A DNA stretch of 64,000 bases from Dichetophora obliterata (Eukaryota; Arthropoda; Insecta; Diptera; Sciomyzidae). A model generated the notes under the pieces. That model saw only the letters and a list, made by a program, of their open reading frames with translations. It did not search any database and was not told where the DNA came from. Each line of letters starts with the position of its first letter. Position 1 is the first letter of the stretch. This document shows positions 10,490 through 22,484 of the stretch, in pieces. The position numbers and the translations under genes are program-made. Location of the stretch: NCBI GenBank assembly GCA_963920525.1, contig OY986438.1:94958557-95022556 (forward strand), in the 5' to 3' direction.

Positions 10490-12518
10490 GGGCCATTTTG
10501 TTCACAGAGAGATAAATTTATCCCCGAGTTAATTCCATGATTTTTCCAGTTTTTCATTTGTTCACAGTGAGTTAAGCATTTAACTCTTCAAGCTGGAGAT
10601 AAAAATGGTGGTGAGATAGCTTAACCCCAGAAATATTTAACTCGTGAAAATTGGTGAGATAAGATTTTTAATTCGCTCTCATCACTCTCATTTTAATATT
10701 TTTTATTTACTTGGTGTCAAAATATTGAAAATACAGACTTTTAAGCATATGGAAACAGTATTGGGGGTTACTGATTTCGAATCTGATGTCAGAATTTTAA
10801 AATTTGGATAAGGTTGCCACCTTAATTTTTATTTTTACGAATTCGGGGCTGGCGCGAACTAAAGGGTAAAAATGGGTCGCTGAATCCGAATCCGTTGTCA
10901 GAATTTCAAAATTCGAAAATTTTTCTACACATAGGGTTGCCACCTAAAAATGTTTTATTTTTAGAATTTTAAACATGAGGGAACAATATTGGGAGGTTAC
11001 TGATTTCGAATCTGAACTCAAAATTTTTAAATTCATGATGGTGGTGATTCATGATGATAGGGTTGCCAGCTTAATATTTTAAATTTTTACGAATTCGGGG
11101 CTGCAAAAAAAAAATGGTAAACCAAAAATGGGTCGCTGAATTCGAATCCGTGGCCAGAATTTCAAAATGATAAAGTTTTGAAATAATAGGGTTGCCACCT
11201 AATAATATGTATTTTTTAGAATTTTAAACATCATTTAACAGTATTAGGGAGTCACTGATTTCGAATCTGAAGTCAGAATTTTAAAATTCAAGATGGTGGA
11301 TAGGGTTGCCACCTTAATTTTTTGTATTTTTATGAATTCGGGGCTGGCAAAAAAAAAATGGTACACCAAAAATGGGTCGCTGAATACAAATTCATGGTCA
11401 GAATTTCAAAATGATAAAGTTTTGAAAATATAGGGTTGCCACCTAATAATATGTATTTTTTAGAATTTTAAACATCATTTAACAGTATTAGGGAGCCACT
11501 GATTTCGAATCTGAAGTCAGAACTATAAAATGCAAAATGGTGGATAGGGTTGCCACCTTAATTTTTTGTATTTTTATGAATTCGGGGCTGGCAAAAAAAA
11601 TGGTACATCAAAAATGGGTCGCTGAATACGAATCCACGGTCAGAATATTAAAATTATAAAATTTTGAAATAATAGGGTTGCTTTTACTTTTGAAAATACA
11701 TATTATTAGGTGGCAGCCCTGTTATTATAAAATTTTATCATTTTGAAATTCTGACCACGGATTCGGACTCAGCGACCCATTTTTGCGTACCATTTTTTTG
11801 CCAGCCCCGAATTCATAAAAATACAAAAAATTAAGGTGGCAACCCTATCCACCATCTTGAATTTTAAATTTCTGACTTCAGATTCGAACTCAGCGGCCCC
11901 CAATACTCTTTCCTCATGTTGAAAATTCTTAAAATAAAACATTTTTAGGTGGCACCCCTACGTGTAGAAAAAATTTCGAGTTTTGAAATTCTGACAACAG
12001 ATTCGGAATCAGCGACCCAATTTTACATAGTGTTTCTCCCAGAGTTGAATTCGCATAAATAAACAAGAAATTAGGAGGCAACTTTATCCGCCATCTTGAA
12101 TTTTAAAATTCTGACACCAGATTCAGAAGTAGCCCCCAATACTGTTTCTTCATGATTAAAATTCTTAAAAAAATGTTTAGTTGGCAGCCCTGTGTAGAAA
12201 AATGTTAGAATTTTGAAATTCTGACATCAGATGCAAAATCAGCGATCCATTTTTACCTAGTGTTCACTCTAACCCTCAAATTCGCAAAAATAAACCAAAA
12301 ATCCCCACACATTTTTTAATTAATGAGCAACACTCTAACATTCCAATGGAAATCGATAAATACTGAGAGTGAATTTATGCTCTAAGCATAAAGCTGGGAT
12401 AAAATGTGAACAAAACCACTTTTTTATCTCCCGATTTATACGCTTGGTATAAAATTAACCTAGAGATAGTTATCCCCGAATTAAATCATATTTATGCCCT
12501 TTGTGAACAAAATGGCCC
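10490..12518. mobile_element. Harbinger-type foldback element, 2.0 kb
   Basis: Ends GGGCCATTTTGTTCACA are inverted at both sides, with perfect TTA duplications (10487-10489 and 12519-12521). Inside, almost the whole element folds back: a left arm of about 1.2 kb pairs with a right arm of about 0.8 kb around a centre near 11690. The arms consist of AGGGTTGCCACCT-containing repeats. No coding capacity. The left arm is longer because it holds extra tandem units. The same core repeats form the interior of the hAT-type element at 15764-17381. Confidence 0.85.
10790..11690. repeat. 244-bp higher-order tandem repeat
   Basis: Two alternating half-units, each containing GGGTTGCCACCT, build a 244-bp period: matching positions at 11191 and 11435, and at 11305 and 11549, are exactly 244 apart. 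One half-unit continues into a GAATTCGGGGCTGGC segment, the other into AATAATATGTATTTTT. After the centre near 11690 the same units run inverted. Confidence 0.8.
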
Positions 12519-12839
12519 TTAAAGTAAGCTGCAACAGTTTTAAGACAGTTTTAACTGAAACTACACTCGTTTTTATTTGCTGCAAACCAGCAAGTAGTAG
12601 TTGTAAAAGCAGTAGTAGCTTCGCTGAATTCCAGCCCTTATTATTAGTAAAAAAGCAGCCTATATGTTAAATTAATGTGAGCCCTGCTGAAAATAAGAGT
12701 AAGACTGCATGATTTTCAACAGGCACGTTTTAAAATGTCAAATTTTAACTTCCTACTGTCTGAAATTAAGACTGCATAAACTTAATATAAAGACGAAGAT
12801 GAAATTAAAGCTATCGATGATTTTAAGGCAGTGTTTGAA
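12519..12839. other. flank of the Harbinger insertion, no gene
   Basis: The AAAACTGTCTTA sequence split by the insertion continues here with AAGTAAGCTGCAACAG. Nothing coding was recognised. Confidence 0.4.
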
Positions 12840-13250
12840 ATAACACTTAGTTTTTACAGTGAAGTTTTATGAGGCATCAAGGCAATGGTAAAGGAGTGGG
12901 CTTAGTGAGGTGCCCGAATGAACCTAGGAAAAAATCGAACTAATTGCGTCAGGTCGTGTATGTACCTAGAACACTTCTCATAGTAGTACCTAAACAAAAG
13001 ACATTGGCAACCAAAATTGCGTCAATGCTCAAGATAGTTGAGAGAGAATAAACTGTTTTCATCCCCTATCAAATATATCGCACGCCGTTGAATTCGGTCC
13101 AGAAGCTCTAAAAAAGATTCTTAAAGCCCTTGTCCAAATGTTTGAATTGTACTCCATTTTCGCCCGAATGTGCATACTATGTACATTAAGGCGCCTCACG
13201 CTCCATTGAAAAAAAAAAGTTGTTCGGCACAACTGCTCAAAATAATTCAT
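12840..13250 (-). pseudogene. LINE reverse transcriptase, C-terminal fragment
   Basis: Minus-strand fragments of a non-LTR polymerase thumb and C-terminus: HIRAKMEYNSNIW, then ELLDRIQRRAIYLIGDEN, then LNYLEH and FRYYYEKCS. This order (an MEY-S-IW motif, LD-IQ-RA--LI-D, then an FYRY-like segment) is typical of non-LTR elements of the Jockey/CR1/RTE group. Frameshifts separate the blocks. Upstream and downstream parts are missing, and the high-coordinate side runs into the foldback at 13255. Confidence 0.7.
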
Positions 13251-13254
13251 GTCG

Positions 13255-14015
13255 TATGTTTTAATGTTTCCCCAAATATTTCGGCTCTAGCGATAGATAT
13301 CCGTGATCTGGAATTGTTAGAAATAATCTCTAAAAAATTGAGTTATAGTAGTAATAAAAAAGCTCTTTCAACCTGCAACAAAAAATATAAAATTTTTTCA
13401 ACGGGAGCAAAGGGAATGCGGATTTTCATAAATTTTTTCACTAAAATTCAAATAACTTTATTATTTTTAATGCAATTATCGTTATCAAGATACCTTAAGA
13501 AAGGTGGTGTTGGCTGCTTTTTATTGCAAAGTGTCCAAACTTGATTACAGTTAAAACTAATGTATGTAAATTTTTGTTATTTATTTTTTTGATCTTACAA
13601 TATTTTTTCAGTGGGTGCTAATTTTATAATTAATTTTTTAGTTTTAAGATGTATCGATTTAAGAAATTCTGACCAGGAATCAATGCAAGCACTCAAAACC
13701 TTTCCAACGGTATCTTAAAAACGAGAATCGCATTAAAAATAATAAAGTTATTGAAGTGAAAATAATATAAAAAAATTAAAAAAAAAAAAATATGAAAATC
13801 CGCATTATCTTCGCTCCCGTTGAAAAAATTTTATATTTTTTGATGCAGATTGGAAGAGCTTTTTCATTACTACTATTTCTGACCCTTTTTTTACTTAAAA
13901 TTACCACACCAGCCAACATTTTTACAAAAAACTCGATTTTTAGAGGTTATTTCAAACCATTCCAGCTCACGGATGGCTATCGCTAGAGTTGAAATATTTG
14001 GGGAACATCATAACA
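13255..14015. repeat. inverted repeat (foldback), 0.76 kb
   Basis: The left arm from about 13258 (TTCCCCAAATATTTCGGCTC then CTAGCGATAG) pairs with the right arm ending near 14012, where the reverse complement reads TTCCCCAAATATTTCAACTC then CTAGCGATAG. The match continues through the TAATAAAAAAGCTCTTTC region and an AAAATTTTTTCAACGGGAGC stretch. The centre is at about 13620. Open frames on the plus strand through both arms are A+T-rich and not conserved between arms. No TSD was recognised. Confidence 0.7.
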
Positions 14016-14039
14016 AACCAAGGATTAGTTTTCAAGGAA

Positions 14040-15728
14040 TGTTCAAGGGGGTCTTAAGCGGAATTCGAAAGTTCGTCACAAAAACAAATTTTGAGAATTT
14101 TTTCAGATTTGAAAATTTTTAGAGGTCGTTCAAGGTAATGTTTTTAAAAAATGTTGTTCTTCAAATTAATACTTTTGCTTTCTTTCTGCCAGAATAAGTG
14201 CTTCACTAAAAAATTTACAGCCCTATGGGGAATAATTTTTCACTCGGATTCCAAAAAGGGAGTTTGCACTTTTAAGATAAAGCTTAAGAACATTTTGAAA
14301 ATTTTTAATGCAAATTTGTTTATACACTGTAAATTTTCAAAATGTTCCTGAGCTTTATCTTAAAAATGAAAACGCCCTTTTCCGATTCCGCGTGATCCAA
14401 CGATCTTACTTGGAAAGAAAAATGTTCAAATTTTACTTTCGTGGGCCAAAAAAAGTGAGTTTTTTTAAAAAATGCTGCTGTCTTTTTGCTTTAAACTTAA
14501 ATTTATCCAAATTTACGATCTAAATATAAAATATTGGTATGCCGTTTTAAACAACATTCAATCTTAAGTAAGTAAAAGAAAAAAAAAACCGTTAGTTTAT
14601 CTATTTTTTACTGAACTTATGCGCATTTCAAATTTTGAAAACATGTCTTTTTTCGGTAAATTGATTAGAGTGAGTAACGATTTTATAAATAGTAGTTACA
14701 AAGTCGTTGGTTTGCGTGTAGCCATGTATTACGAGGAGAAAAAGTTTGATTTAAGCCAAAAAAATTTGCAAAATGTTAATATTTTCATTTATTTATATTC
14801 CTTTTTAACTCTTTTTTTTTTTGCAGCCGCACTCAACCACCTGTGTATATTTGATTTTACCTTCAACTTAAATAGTCGATTAATTTTTCATAGATTAAAA
14901 TTCTTATAAATTTAAATAAGCATCTTGTGACAAAATAAGCTTGCTTCTTTAAGTTGTTTAAATTGTTAGTAAATTTATGCAAATAAAAAAGAAATACTCA
15001 TACAAAATTTTTAAAGTAGGAATATGACTTCAGTAAAAAATAAAGATGTGTGGCATGTTGGCAAAACCATTCCTGTTTTAAAGTCGTTCGACCTCCCAGC
15101 AAAACAAGAGAATGAATATTCGAATACTTTAGTTAAAGGTGTAAAATCGACGGAGTACGGCTGCAAAAAAAAAAATTAAAAAAGAATAAAAATTAGTAAA
15201 AATATTAACATTTTGCAATTATTTTTGGCTTAAATTAAACTTTTCTCCTCGTGATACATGGCTACACTCATACCAAAGACTTTATAGACAACTTTATACA
15301 AAAAGACATGTTTTCAAAACTTTAAATGCGCATAACTTCGGTAAAAAAAAACAAACTAATGTTTTTAATACTAAGATTTTATAATAAGAGCGAACATTTG
15401 GAGAAATTTAAGTTTAAAACAAAAAAACAGCAAAATTTAAAACAAAAATATTTTTTTTCCCTTCTGTCAAAAAAACAGTTCTTGCAAGTCCACGAAAATA
15501 AACTTTGAACATTTTTCTTTCCAAATAAGATCGTTGGAAAATTATATTTTTCAGTTATGTACTCATTCTGGGTAGAAAGCACAAGTATTAATTTAAAGAA
15601 CTACTTTTTTGGACAAAACTACCTTGAGCGACCTCTAAACCTTTTTCAAAATATCTGAAAAAATTCTCAAAACTTTTTTGTGACGAACTTTCGAATTCCG
15701 CTTCAGCCCCCCAAAATGTTGACAAAAA
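14040..15728. repeat. inverted repeat (foldback), 1.7 kb
   Basis: The left arm (14045-14840) contains AGCGGAATTCGAAAGTTCGT, TTTTTAGAGGTCGTTCAAGG and a later GTAGCCATGTATTACGAGGA. The right arm (15160-15728) carries the same segments reversed: CTCGTGATACATGGC, ACCTTGAGCGACCTCTAAA and ACGAACTTTCGAATTCCGCT. A loop of about 300 bases separates the arms. It adjoins the 13255-14015 foldback with about 25 bases between. No transposase frame was seen. Confidence 0.7.
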
Positions 15729-15763
15729 AAGTTAACGCCCTACTGTACATATGAGATATAGAT

Positions 15764-17381
15764 CAGAGAACTGCACAAGCCTACTTGAAGTCTATTTCAA
15801 GTACTTGCTCAAAATACAAGTTCAAGCTAGCTTGAGCTTGATAATTTTGAATCAAGTATAGCTTGTAATTGAATATAAATAAGCCCACTTCAGCTTGCGA
15901 CTTTGAAGTATGCTAGCGTACAAGCGAACGGCACGAAGTTTCAAGTGAAAAGCTTGAAAAGCTTGAAATTGAAGGCAAGTATCCAATTAAAGCAAGTATC
16001 CAAAAGTATCCTTCGGCGAAAAGCATGAAAAGCTTGAAATTGAAGGCAAGTATCCAATTAAAGCAAGTATCCAAAAAATTCAATGATCTTGTGTAGGAAA
16101 AGCTTAAGCGTATTATGAACTACAGAACTTTTAAGGGTTCTGTGGTTTCCGTGGTTTGCAGTTTTAGGGGGTAGTGATTTCGGATATGATGTCAGAATTT
16201 AAAATTCAAAATGGATCGAGTTGCCACCTAGATTTTTTTTTTGTATTTTTGCGAATTCTTGTAATTTTGAAATTCTGACAACGGATTTGATTTCGAATAT
16301 AACGTCACAGTTTTAAAATTTAAGATGGGAGTTAGGGTTGCCACCTAAATTTTTACCACAGTATTGCCACCTAATAATATGTATTTTTAAGAGTTTTAAA
16401 CATCAGTTAACAGTGTTAGGGAGTCACTGATTTCGAATCTGAAGTCAGAATTTTAAAATTCAAGATGGTGGATAGGGTTGCCACCTTAATTTTTTGTAGT
16501 TTTATGAATTCGGGGCTGGAGAAAAAAATGGTACACCAAAAATGAATCGCTGAATCCGAATCCGTGGTCAGAATTTCAAAATTATAAAATTTTTAAAAAG
16601 GGTTGCTTCTACTTTTGAAAATACATATTATTAGGTGACAGCCCTATTATTATAAAATTTTATAATTTTGAAATTCTGACAACGGATTCGGATTCAGCGA
16701 CCCATTTTTACCCTTTAGTTCGCACCAGCCCCGAATTCGTAAAAAAAATATTAAGGTGGCAACCCTACCTACCATCTTGAATTTTAAAATTCTGACTTCA
16801 GATTCGAAATCGGTGACTCCCTAACACTATTAAATTATGTTTAAACTCTTAAAAATACATATTATTAGGTGGCAACCCTAACCTCCATCTTTAATTTTAA
16901 AACTGTGACATTATATTTGAAATCAAATCCGTTGTCGGAATTTCAAAATTACAAGAATTTGCAAAAATGCAAAAAAAATTCTAGGTGGCAACTCTATCCG
17001 CCATCCTAAATTTTGACATCAGATTCGAAGTCATCTACCCCTAAAACTTCCAAACACGAAGTCCACAGTATCCTTAAAAGTCCTATTACGCTTAATCTCT
17101 CTCTACACAAGCTCATTGAATTTTTTGGATACTTGCTTTAAATTCAATTAATTGGATACCTGCGAACTTACAAGCTTTTGCCGATCGTTTCAAGCTTTTC
17201 AAGTTTCTGCCCGACAAAGTAAGTCTAAACAAGCCAAGCCAACGAGCAAGCATGAATGTGACTTGTATCTGTTTGGTATTTTTGCAAGCTGGCTAAAGCT
17301 TGCTCTTTCAAGTTTGGATACATACTTGAATTCAAGTACTTGAAAAGGCTTGAACTTCAAGTAGGCTTGTGCAGTTCTCTG
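15764..17381. mobile_element. hAT-type foldback element, 1.6 kb
   Basis: The ends are CAGAGAACTGCACAAGCC in inverted orientation. The flanks ATATAGAT (15756-15763) and GTATAGAT (17382-17389) form an 8-bp duplication with one mismatch. CAGRG-type ends plus 8-bp duplications are the hAT signature. The whole element is an imperfect palindrome centred near 16590: outer arms of CAAGTATCCAATTAAAGC-type repeats, inner arms of the GGGTTGCCACCT repeats also found at 10490-12518. Non-coding. Confidence 0.85.
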
Positions 17382-18030
17382 GTATAGATCATGCGAAGAT
17401 CAGATGGAGTGAAGTATTTCTTGCATCGTAGAATGTGGTACGGCAAAAGAGAGCATTAATTGTATGGTTATGGCAAAAGGGAGCATTACTAAAAAAAATT
17501 GTAAGGTACATAAAAGTGTTTGGTACTCTATGAAAGAAGATAAAATTATGCATCATTAGCAGAGAGCGGATTTTTATACAAATGCATATTTTACCTGAAC
17601 CTCGCACAGGTTTGGGACAAAGGCAGAAATGCCTCTTGCTAAAAATTAATACGATTAGCCCTATAAATGTTTTGCATATTCGCATATTTTGCAAATTTTA
17701 CATATTCTGCATATTTTGCATATTAACAGCATAAATTGCACAATGTTTCAAAATATTTAGTATACATAAATTCTTGCAATTTTACAATTTACAATTCAGT
17801 TAAAATTGTTACTTTATGAACAATTGATGTGGCACCTTGCGTAGAAAAAAAAAATATGTATTTGCTTTAATTGTTTAAATTTGTCTCACTTCTCATTTCG
17901 GAACAAAAAAAAAATATTAAGTGCGCAGATTCTTCTATTGTGTTTGCTCCTTTTTATCGATCAGAATGAATATTAAAGATTATTTAATACATAATAACTT
18001 GTGTTGTTTTCATTGTGTTACTGAAATAAA

Positions 18031-18955
18031 AATGCCGAAGACAAATAAAAAAGTGGCTTAGCCAATTGAATGATGATACTTAAAATTACAAGATGGAAAA
18101 ATTGTTTGCATTGTTTGCAATAATATGGTAGAAATGTATAGGTACATATTCAATTTTATACCTGTACACATTTACTAGTTTTTAGTAACAAAAATATGTA
18201 ATATATATTTTTTATTAAATAAAAGTTGACTAGTGAGCGAAAATCACAACTTACTCAACATTTCAAAACAAGAATCCACAAAAACAATAGCAATTTACAA
18301 GTCGAATTAAAAGACAACATATCCGTATCAGACTTCAATTTCGAAATGTGCCAGGCAATGGTAGCAATAAATTTACCTTGGAAATCCCTCAATAATAATA
18401 TTTGGCGATCGTTTTTGGAAAGGAATACCAAAAGAATCATTCCAAACGAATCCACGCTACGAAAAACTTATTTTCAAAAGTGTTACGAGAGCACAATTGA
18501 AAAAAATTCATCAAAATATAGGAACCAGCTGTATATGGATTTCTGTGGATGAGACAACAGACACATTGGGACGGTATATAGCCAATTGTATCGTTGGAAA
18601 GTTAGTTGGCTATGAAGCTTCAAATTCGTATTTGCTATGTTGCACAGAACTGGAGCAAACAAATCATGTTTCCATTGCGAGATTTAGTGAACTCGTCTAT
18701 TTTGAAGTTATGGCCTAATGGAGGAAATGCAGATAAAGTGTTGCTGTTCGTTACCGATGCTGCCGCATACATGATTAAAGCTGGAACACATTTGAGTGTT
18801 TTTTACCCAAATATGAAACATTTAACTTGCTTAGCCCACGGTTTCAATCGCGTTACCGAACAAATTAGACTAACTTTACTCTCAGTCAATCAGTTGATTT
18901 CGGCAACAAAGAAAGTCCTCTTAAAATCACCTTCACGGATCGCTATTTATTTTTT
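18031..18955 (+). pseudogene. hAT transposase, N-terminal half
   Basis: Starts MPKTNKKVA followed by a stop, then DGKIVCIVCNN, which fits the first Cys pair of a BED zinc finger. An intron with GT-AG ends (18142-18225, 84 nt) leads into LTSERKSQLTQHF. A frameshift near 18505 then gives IWISVDETTD (first catalytic Asp of the DDE fold), and a further shift gives LLFVTDAAAYMIKAG (second acidic region) and HLTCLAHGFNRV. This matches the CGGBP1-like BED/hAT group. One stop and at least two frameshifts make it non-functional. It breaks off after a Ser-Arg-Ile near 18950 where the LINE begins. Confidence 0.8.
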
Positions 18956-21900
18956 CATATTTCATATTTATTAGATATTAATTAGTATAATAAGATACAG
19001 GAGATCTTTTAACAGTACAACAGAATTATATGCATAATCAAACGTGAACTTAGAATTGAATACTTAGAATAACATAAAATACTTAATATATAATTATTAT
19101 GTTAATAGTGCAACAAATTATATGTATAATCAACTGTCTACTTAAAATTTGATTTATTTCTACTTAAAATTTGATTTGATTCATTTATGATTTTAATAAA
19201 TAGACAGTCTTATAAATATAAAAACAAAGATGAAACATAGTAAGAAGACAAAATAAATAATTAGAAAAAAGAAGTAATAGATAGTTAGATGTTTGAAAAG
19301 TATAACATAACATAAGACTTAAATTTATTCGTGCTGAAAATAGATTTTAAACTAGAAGGTAAAGAATTCCAGAGTTTGATGGCGTTGATGAAGAAAAGTC
19401 GCTTAGTATGTAAGGAATTGAATTTAGGTATTATAAGGTTGTGTGTTCGAGTAGAAACACTGAAGCGTAACTTCTCATAGAGGTATGCGGGAGTTTTACA
19501 GGAAATTAATTTATGCAAAAATAAACAATTTCTCGCATTTAAGTAGCTTATAAAACTACAACCTAAAATGCTTCTATTCTCTTCAGATACATGGTCAAAG
19601 CATCTCAGGCCAAACACGTATCTTGCTGCATCATTAAAGGCAACCTGAATTTTATGCGAACAGTGCGAATCAAGATTGCTGTATATTAGTTCTGAGTAAG
19701 ATATGATTGGTAGTATTAATTGTACAACAAGCCCCTTTTTTATCTCAATCGGAGTAAATTTAGCAGACATTCGCAAGCATCGAAGCTTGTAGTAAACTCG
19801 TTAAACAATATTGTTAACATGATCAGAGGATGAAAGTCTACAGTTAATATACTGTTAATATATAAAACCTAAACTTTTAACTTTATCAACCATTAGTAGG
19901 CAATTATTACTTAAAAAGATCGGTGGTATTTGTTGGTGGTCTAGTTTATCCCTGGAGATAGGAAGAACATATGATTTTTTGGCATTAAGGCATAGATCAT
20001 TATCTGATGCCCACTTTGCGACTGCAGTTAGGTCTTCATTTAGTCTACAACATAAGTCCTCAACAAGTCTGATGAGATTGGATGTATATAACTGAATATC
20101 ATCAGCATAGCCATGCATTCTTACGTTATTGCACACTTTAAAAATGTCATTAATAAAAATACTAAAGAGCAAAGACCCAAGAATTGAGCCTTGGGGCACA
20201 CCCATTTTAACATCGTTATAATCGGAAAAACGGTTGCCAATCTTTATTCTTTGCTTTCTTCCATTAAGATAGTTGGCAATAAAGTTAAAAGCACTACTAG
20301 TAAAACCAAATACACTTAAGTTTTTTAACTAAGACAAAATGGTTCACAGAGTCAAATGCTTTGGGAAAATCCAAAAGACATAACAAAGTAATATGACCTG
20401 CATCATAAGATGAAAGAATATCATCAAGAACTTTTAACGTTGCTGTTGCACAGCTATGTCCGGAACGAAAGCCAGATTGGTATGGTGATAGGAGATTATT
20501 TGATTTTAAATACTGATTATTTGGCCAGTCATAATAGATTCACAGATTTTTGAAAGAGCAGACAGAATACTAATGGGTCTATAATCTTTCATATCTGTTG
20601 ATGCGTGAGTTACTTTAGAAATTGGTATAACTGTGGATACTTTCCACGACGATAGAAAACAAGAGGTAGTAAAACAGTGATTTATTACGTGCGTCAATGG
20701 TTTTATAATAAAGGTTGATATGATTTTAATGAATCTTAATGAAATACCGTCATCTCCAATAGCGTTTGATTTTATTTTCATTAAAGAATTAAGAATATCA
20801 GTTTCAGTAGCATGCTTAAAAGAAAATTTGTCTTCATCACGAAATTGGTGATCAACGCATTGATAATTATCATTCGAGGCTATGATATTCGAAAGAAAGA
20901 AATTATTTATCTGATTAGGATTGATATCACAATTCAGATCAGATTTACCGCACACGCCGAGACTACGTATATTTTTCCATAAATCCTTGGATGGCAGGTT
21001 ACAATTCAATTTACGTTGGAAAAATATTTTCTTAGAATGTCTGATTGCTGATACAGCTTCATTGAGGGCACGCTTAAAATGCTCCCAATTTTCAGCATTA
21101 CGGTGCTTTTTCCATTTATTATAAAATTAATTCCTTTTTTTATGGCTAAACTAACAAATGACGTGAACCAAGGACAAGACTCATTTTTGATTACTGAAGT
21201 ACGAAGAGGAACAACATTTTCAAAAGCACAGCAGACATGAGAAACAAGAATATTTAACTTATTATCCACATTCTCACAGAACCAACGATCATTCCAACAA
21301 ATATGAGACAAATTGGCCGCATTCAGCGCAGACAACTGTTGTGAACTGTAATGGTAGCGCTACCTTAGTTCACGATGTTTTCTCTGAATGTGTTGCTACT
21401 CTACACGTCAGAAGTTAGATTCAATTTAATTTTTATGTAAATTTAATTCAATTGCAAAGGTTTCTCACTTAAATTTGCTGCGTTCTTTCTGTACAAAAGT
21501 AAAAAAAAGTAGAACATGGTCAGAGATAAAAGAAATTTGGTCAAAAAGTAGAAGCAAGGACTTGTCAGAAAGTAGAAAAACATCGATTAGACTAGGGGTT
21601 GCATTAGGAGCAAAACGAGTCGGAAGAGAGGAGTTAATTATTGTCATTCCAGCCGCATTGACTTTGTCATAAAAACTATCAGATACATTTTCCTTGTTCA
21701 GCAAGTTCACATTAAAATCACCAAATATGGAATAACAGTCAAAGTCAGTCACACGATTACAAATATCAAGGAAAAAAGGTTCAACACTACAACTTCTGTT
21801 AGGATTGTAGACGCAAGAGACAAAAATTTTAAATTGGCATCAAAAATTTCTACATTTATAAATTCGACCTCAGACTCACAGGACTTGTTAATAAGGTTTG

Positions 21901-21970
21901 AATTTAGGCATGATTTGCAATAAATAGCAACTCCGCCTCCTCGTCTGCCAGTTCTGTCATTTCTAAAAAG
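18956..21970 (-). mobile_element. non-LTR retrotransposon (Jockey/CR1-like), 5'-truncated
   Basis: Minus-strand LINE. From 5' to 3': endonuclease motifs TGRRGGGVAIYCK (about 21950) and SIFGDFNVNLLN (about 21730), LIDVFLLSD and SDHVLLFF; then a linker; then reverse transcriptase with AIGDDGISLRFIK, KDYRPISILSALSKI, GVPQGSILGSLLFSIFINDI (20205) and YADD at about 20098-20109; then a C-terminal domain ending RLFFINAIKLWNSLPSSL near 19370. Four or more frameshifts break it into five frames. The 5' part of the endonuclease and any ORF1 are absent. The 3' UTR to about 18956 contains two related TTATATG-ATAATCAA segments. It inserted antisense into the hAT transposase gene. Confidence 0.85.
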
Positions 21971-22014
21971 AGTATATAATAATTTATAAAGAAATTTTGA
22001 ATGATGAACCCTTA

Positions 22015-22484
22015 AGGCCCAGTTATAATAGACGTAATGTAAAGTAACGTAATGTTGTCAACTGTCATCGTGACGGGACGTAATGTAAGAAAACGTTGTA
22101 GCAATTATAATAGGCAGTAGCCAGGCAGTTGTTTGTCGTAAATAATTACACGTTCCTGTACAAATACAATTAAATCTTCAACATCCATAGCTGTGGATAC
22201 ATAAAACTATCACATTAATAACGAAAACAACAAAAAGCGTAGCTCAACAATATAAAATAGCGCAATAATCGAATCTAACCTCAATGTTTAGTTGTTCTTT
22301 GAACAGACGTAATGTAAAGTAACGTAGAAATCTAAATCCAACGGATCTTCACGTCCCGTTACATAACGTTACTTCTATTATAATCACTTGTATAAGAAAA
22401 GTATTGATTGAAACAGTAAGTGACAGAACACACTGCTGCAGTGACATTTCACTACATTGCGTTACGTCTATTATAACTGGGCGT
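22015..22484. mobile_element. PIF/Harbinger-type MITE (GGCCCAGTTATAATAG family), copy 1
   Basis: Ends AGGCCCAGTTATAATAGACG and, from the right, ACGCCCAGTTATAATAGACG (one change). TTA duplications flank it at 22012-22014 and 22485-22487. Without the MITE and one TTA, the hAT frame reads through Asn-Asp-Glu-Pro-Leu-Pro-Pro-Val-Pro, so the pre-insertion site is known. 470 bp, non-coding. A second copy lies at 33914-34384. Confidence 0.85.

Noticed and set aside
10790..12300. Regularly spaced repeats that could suggest a CRISPR array.
   Set aside because: Units are 244 bp, folded into a palindrome inside a eukaryotic transposon, with no short direct repeats and unique spacers.
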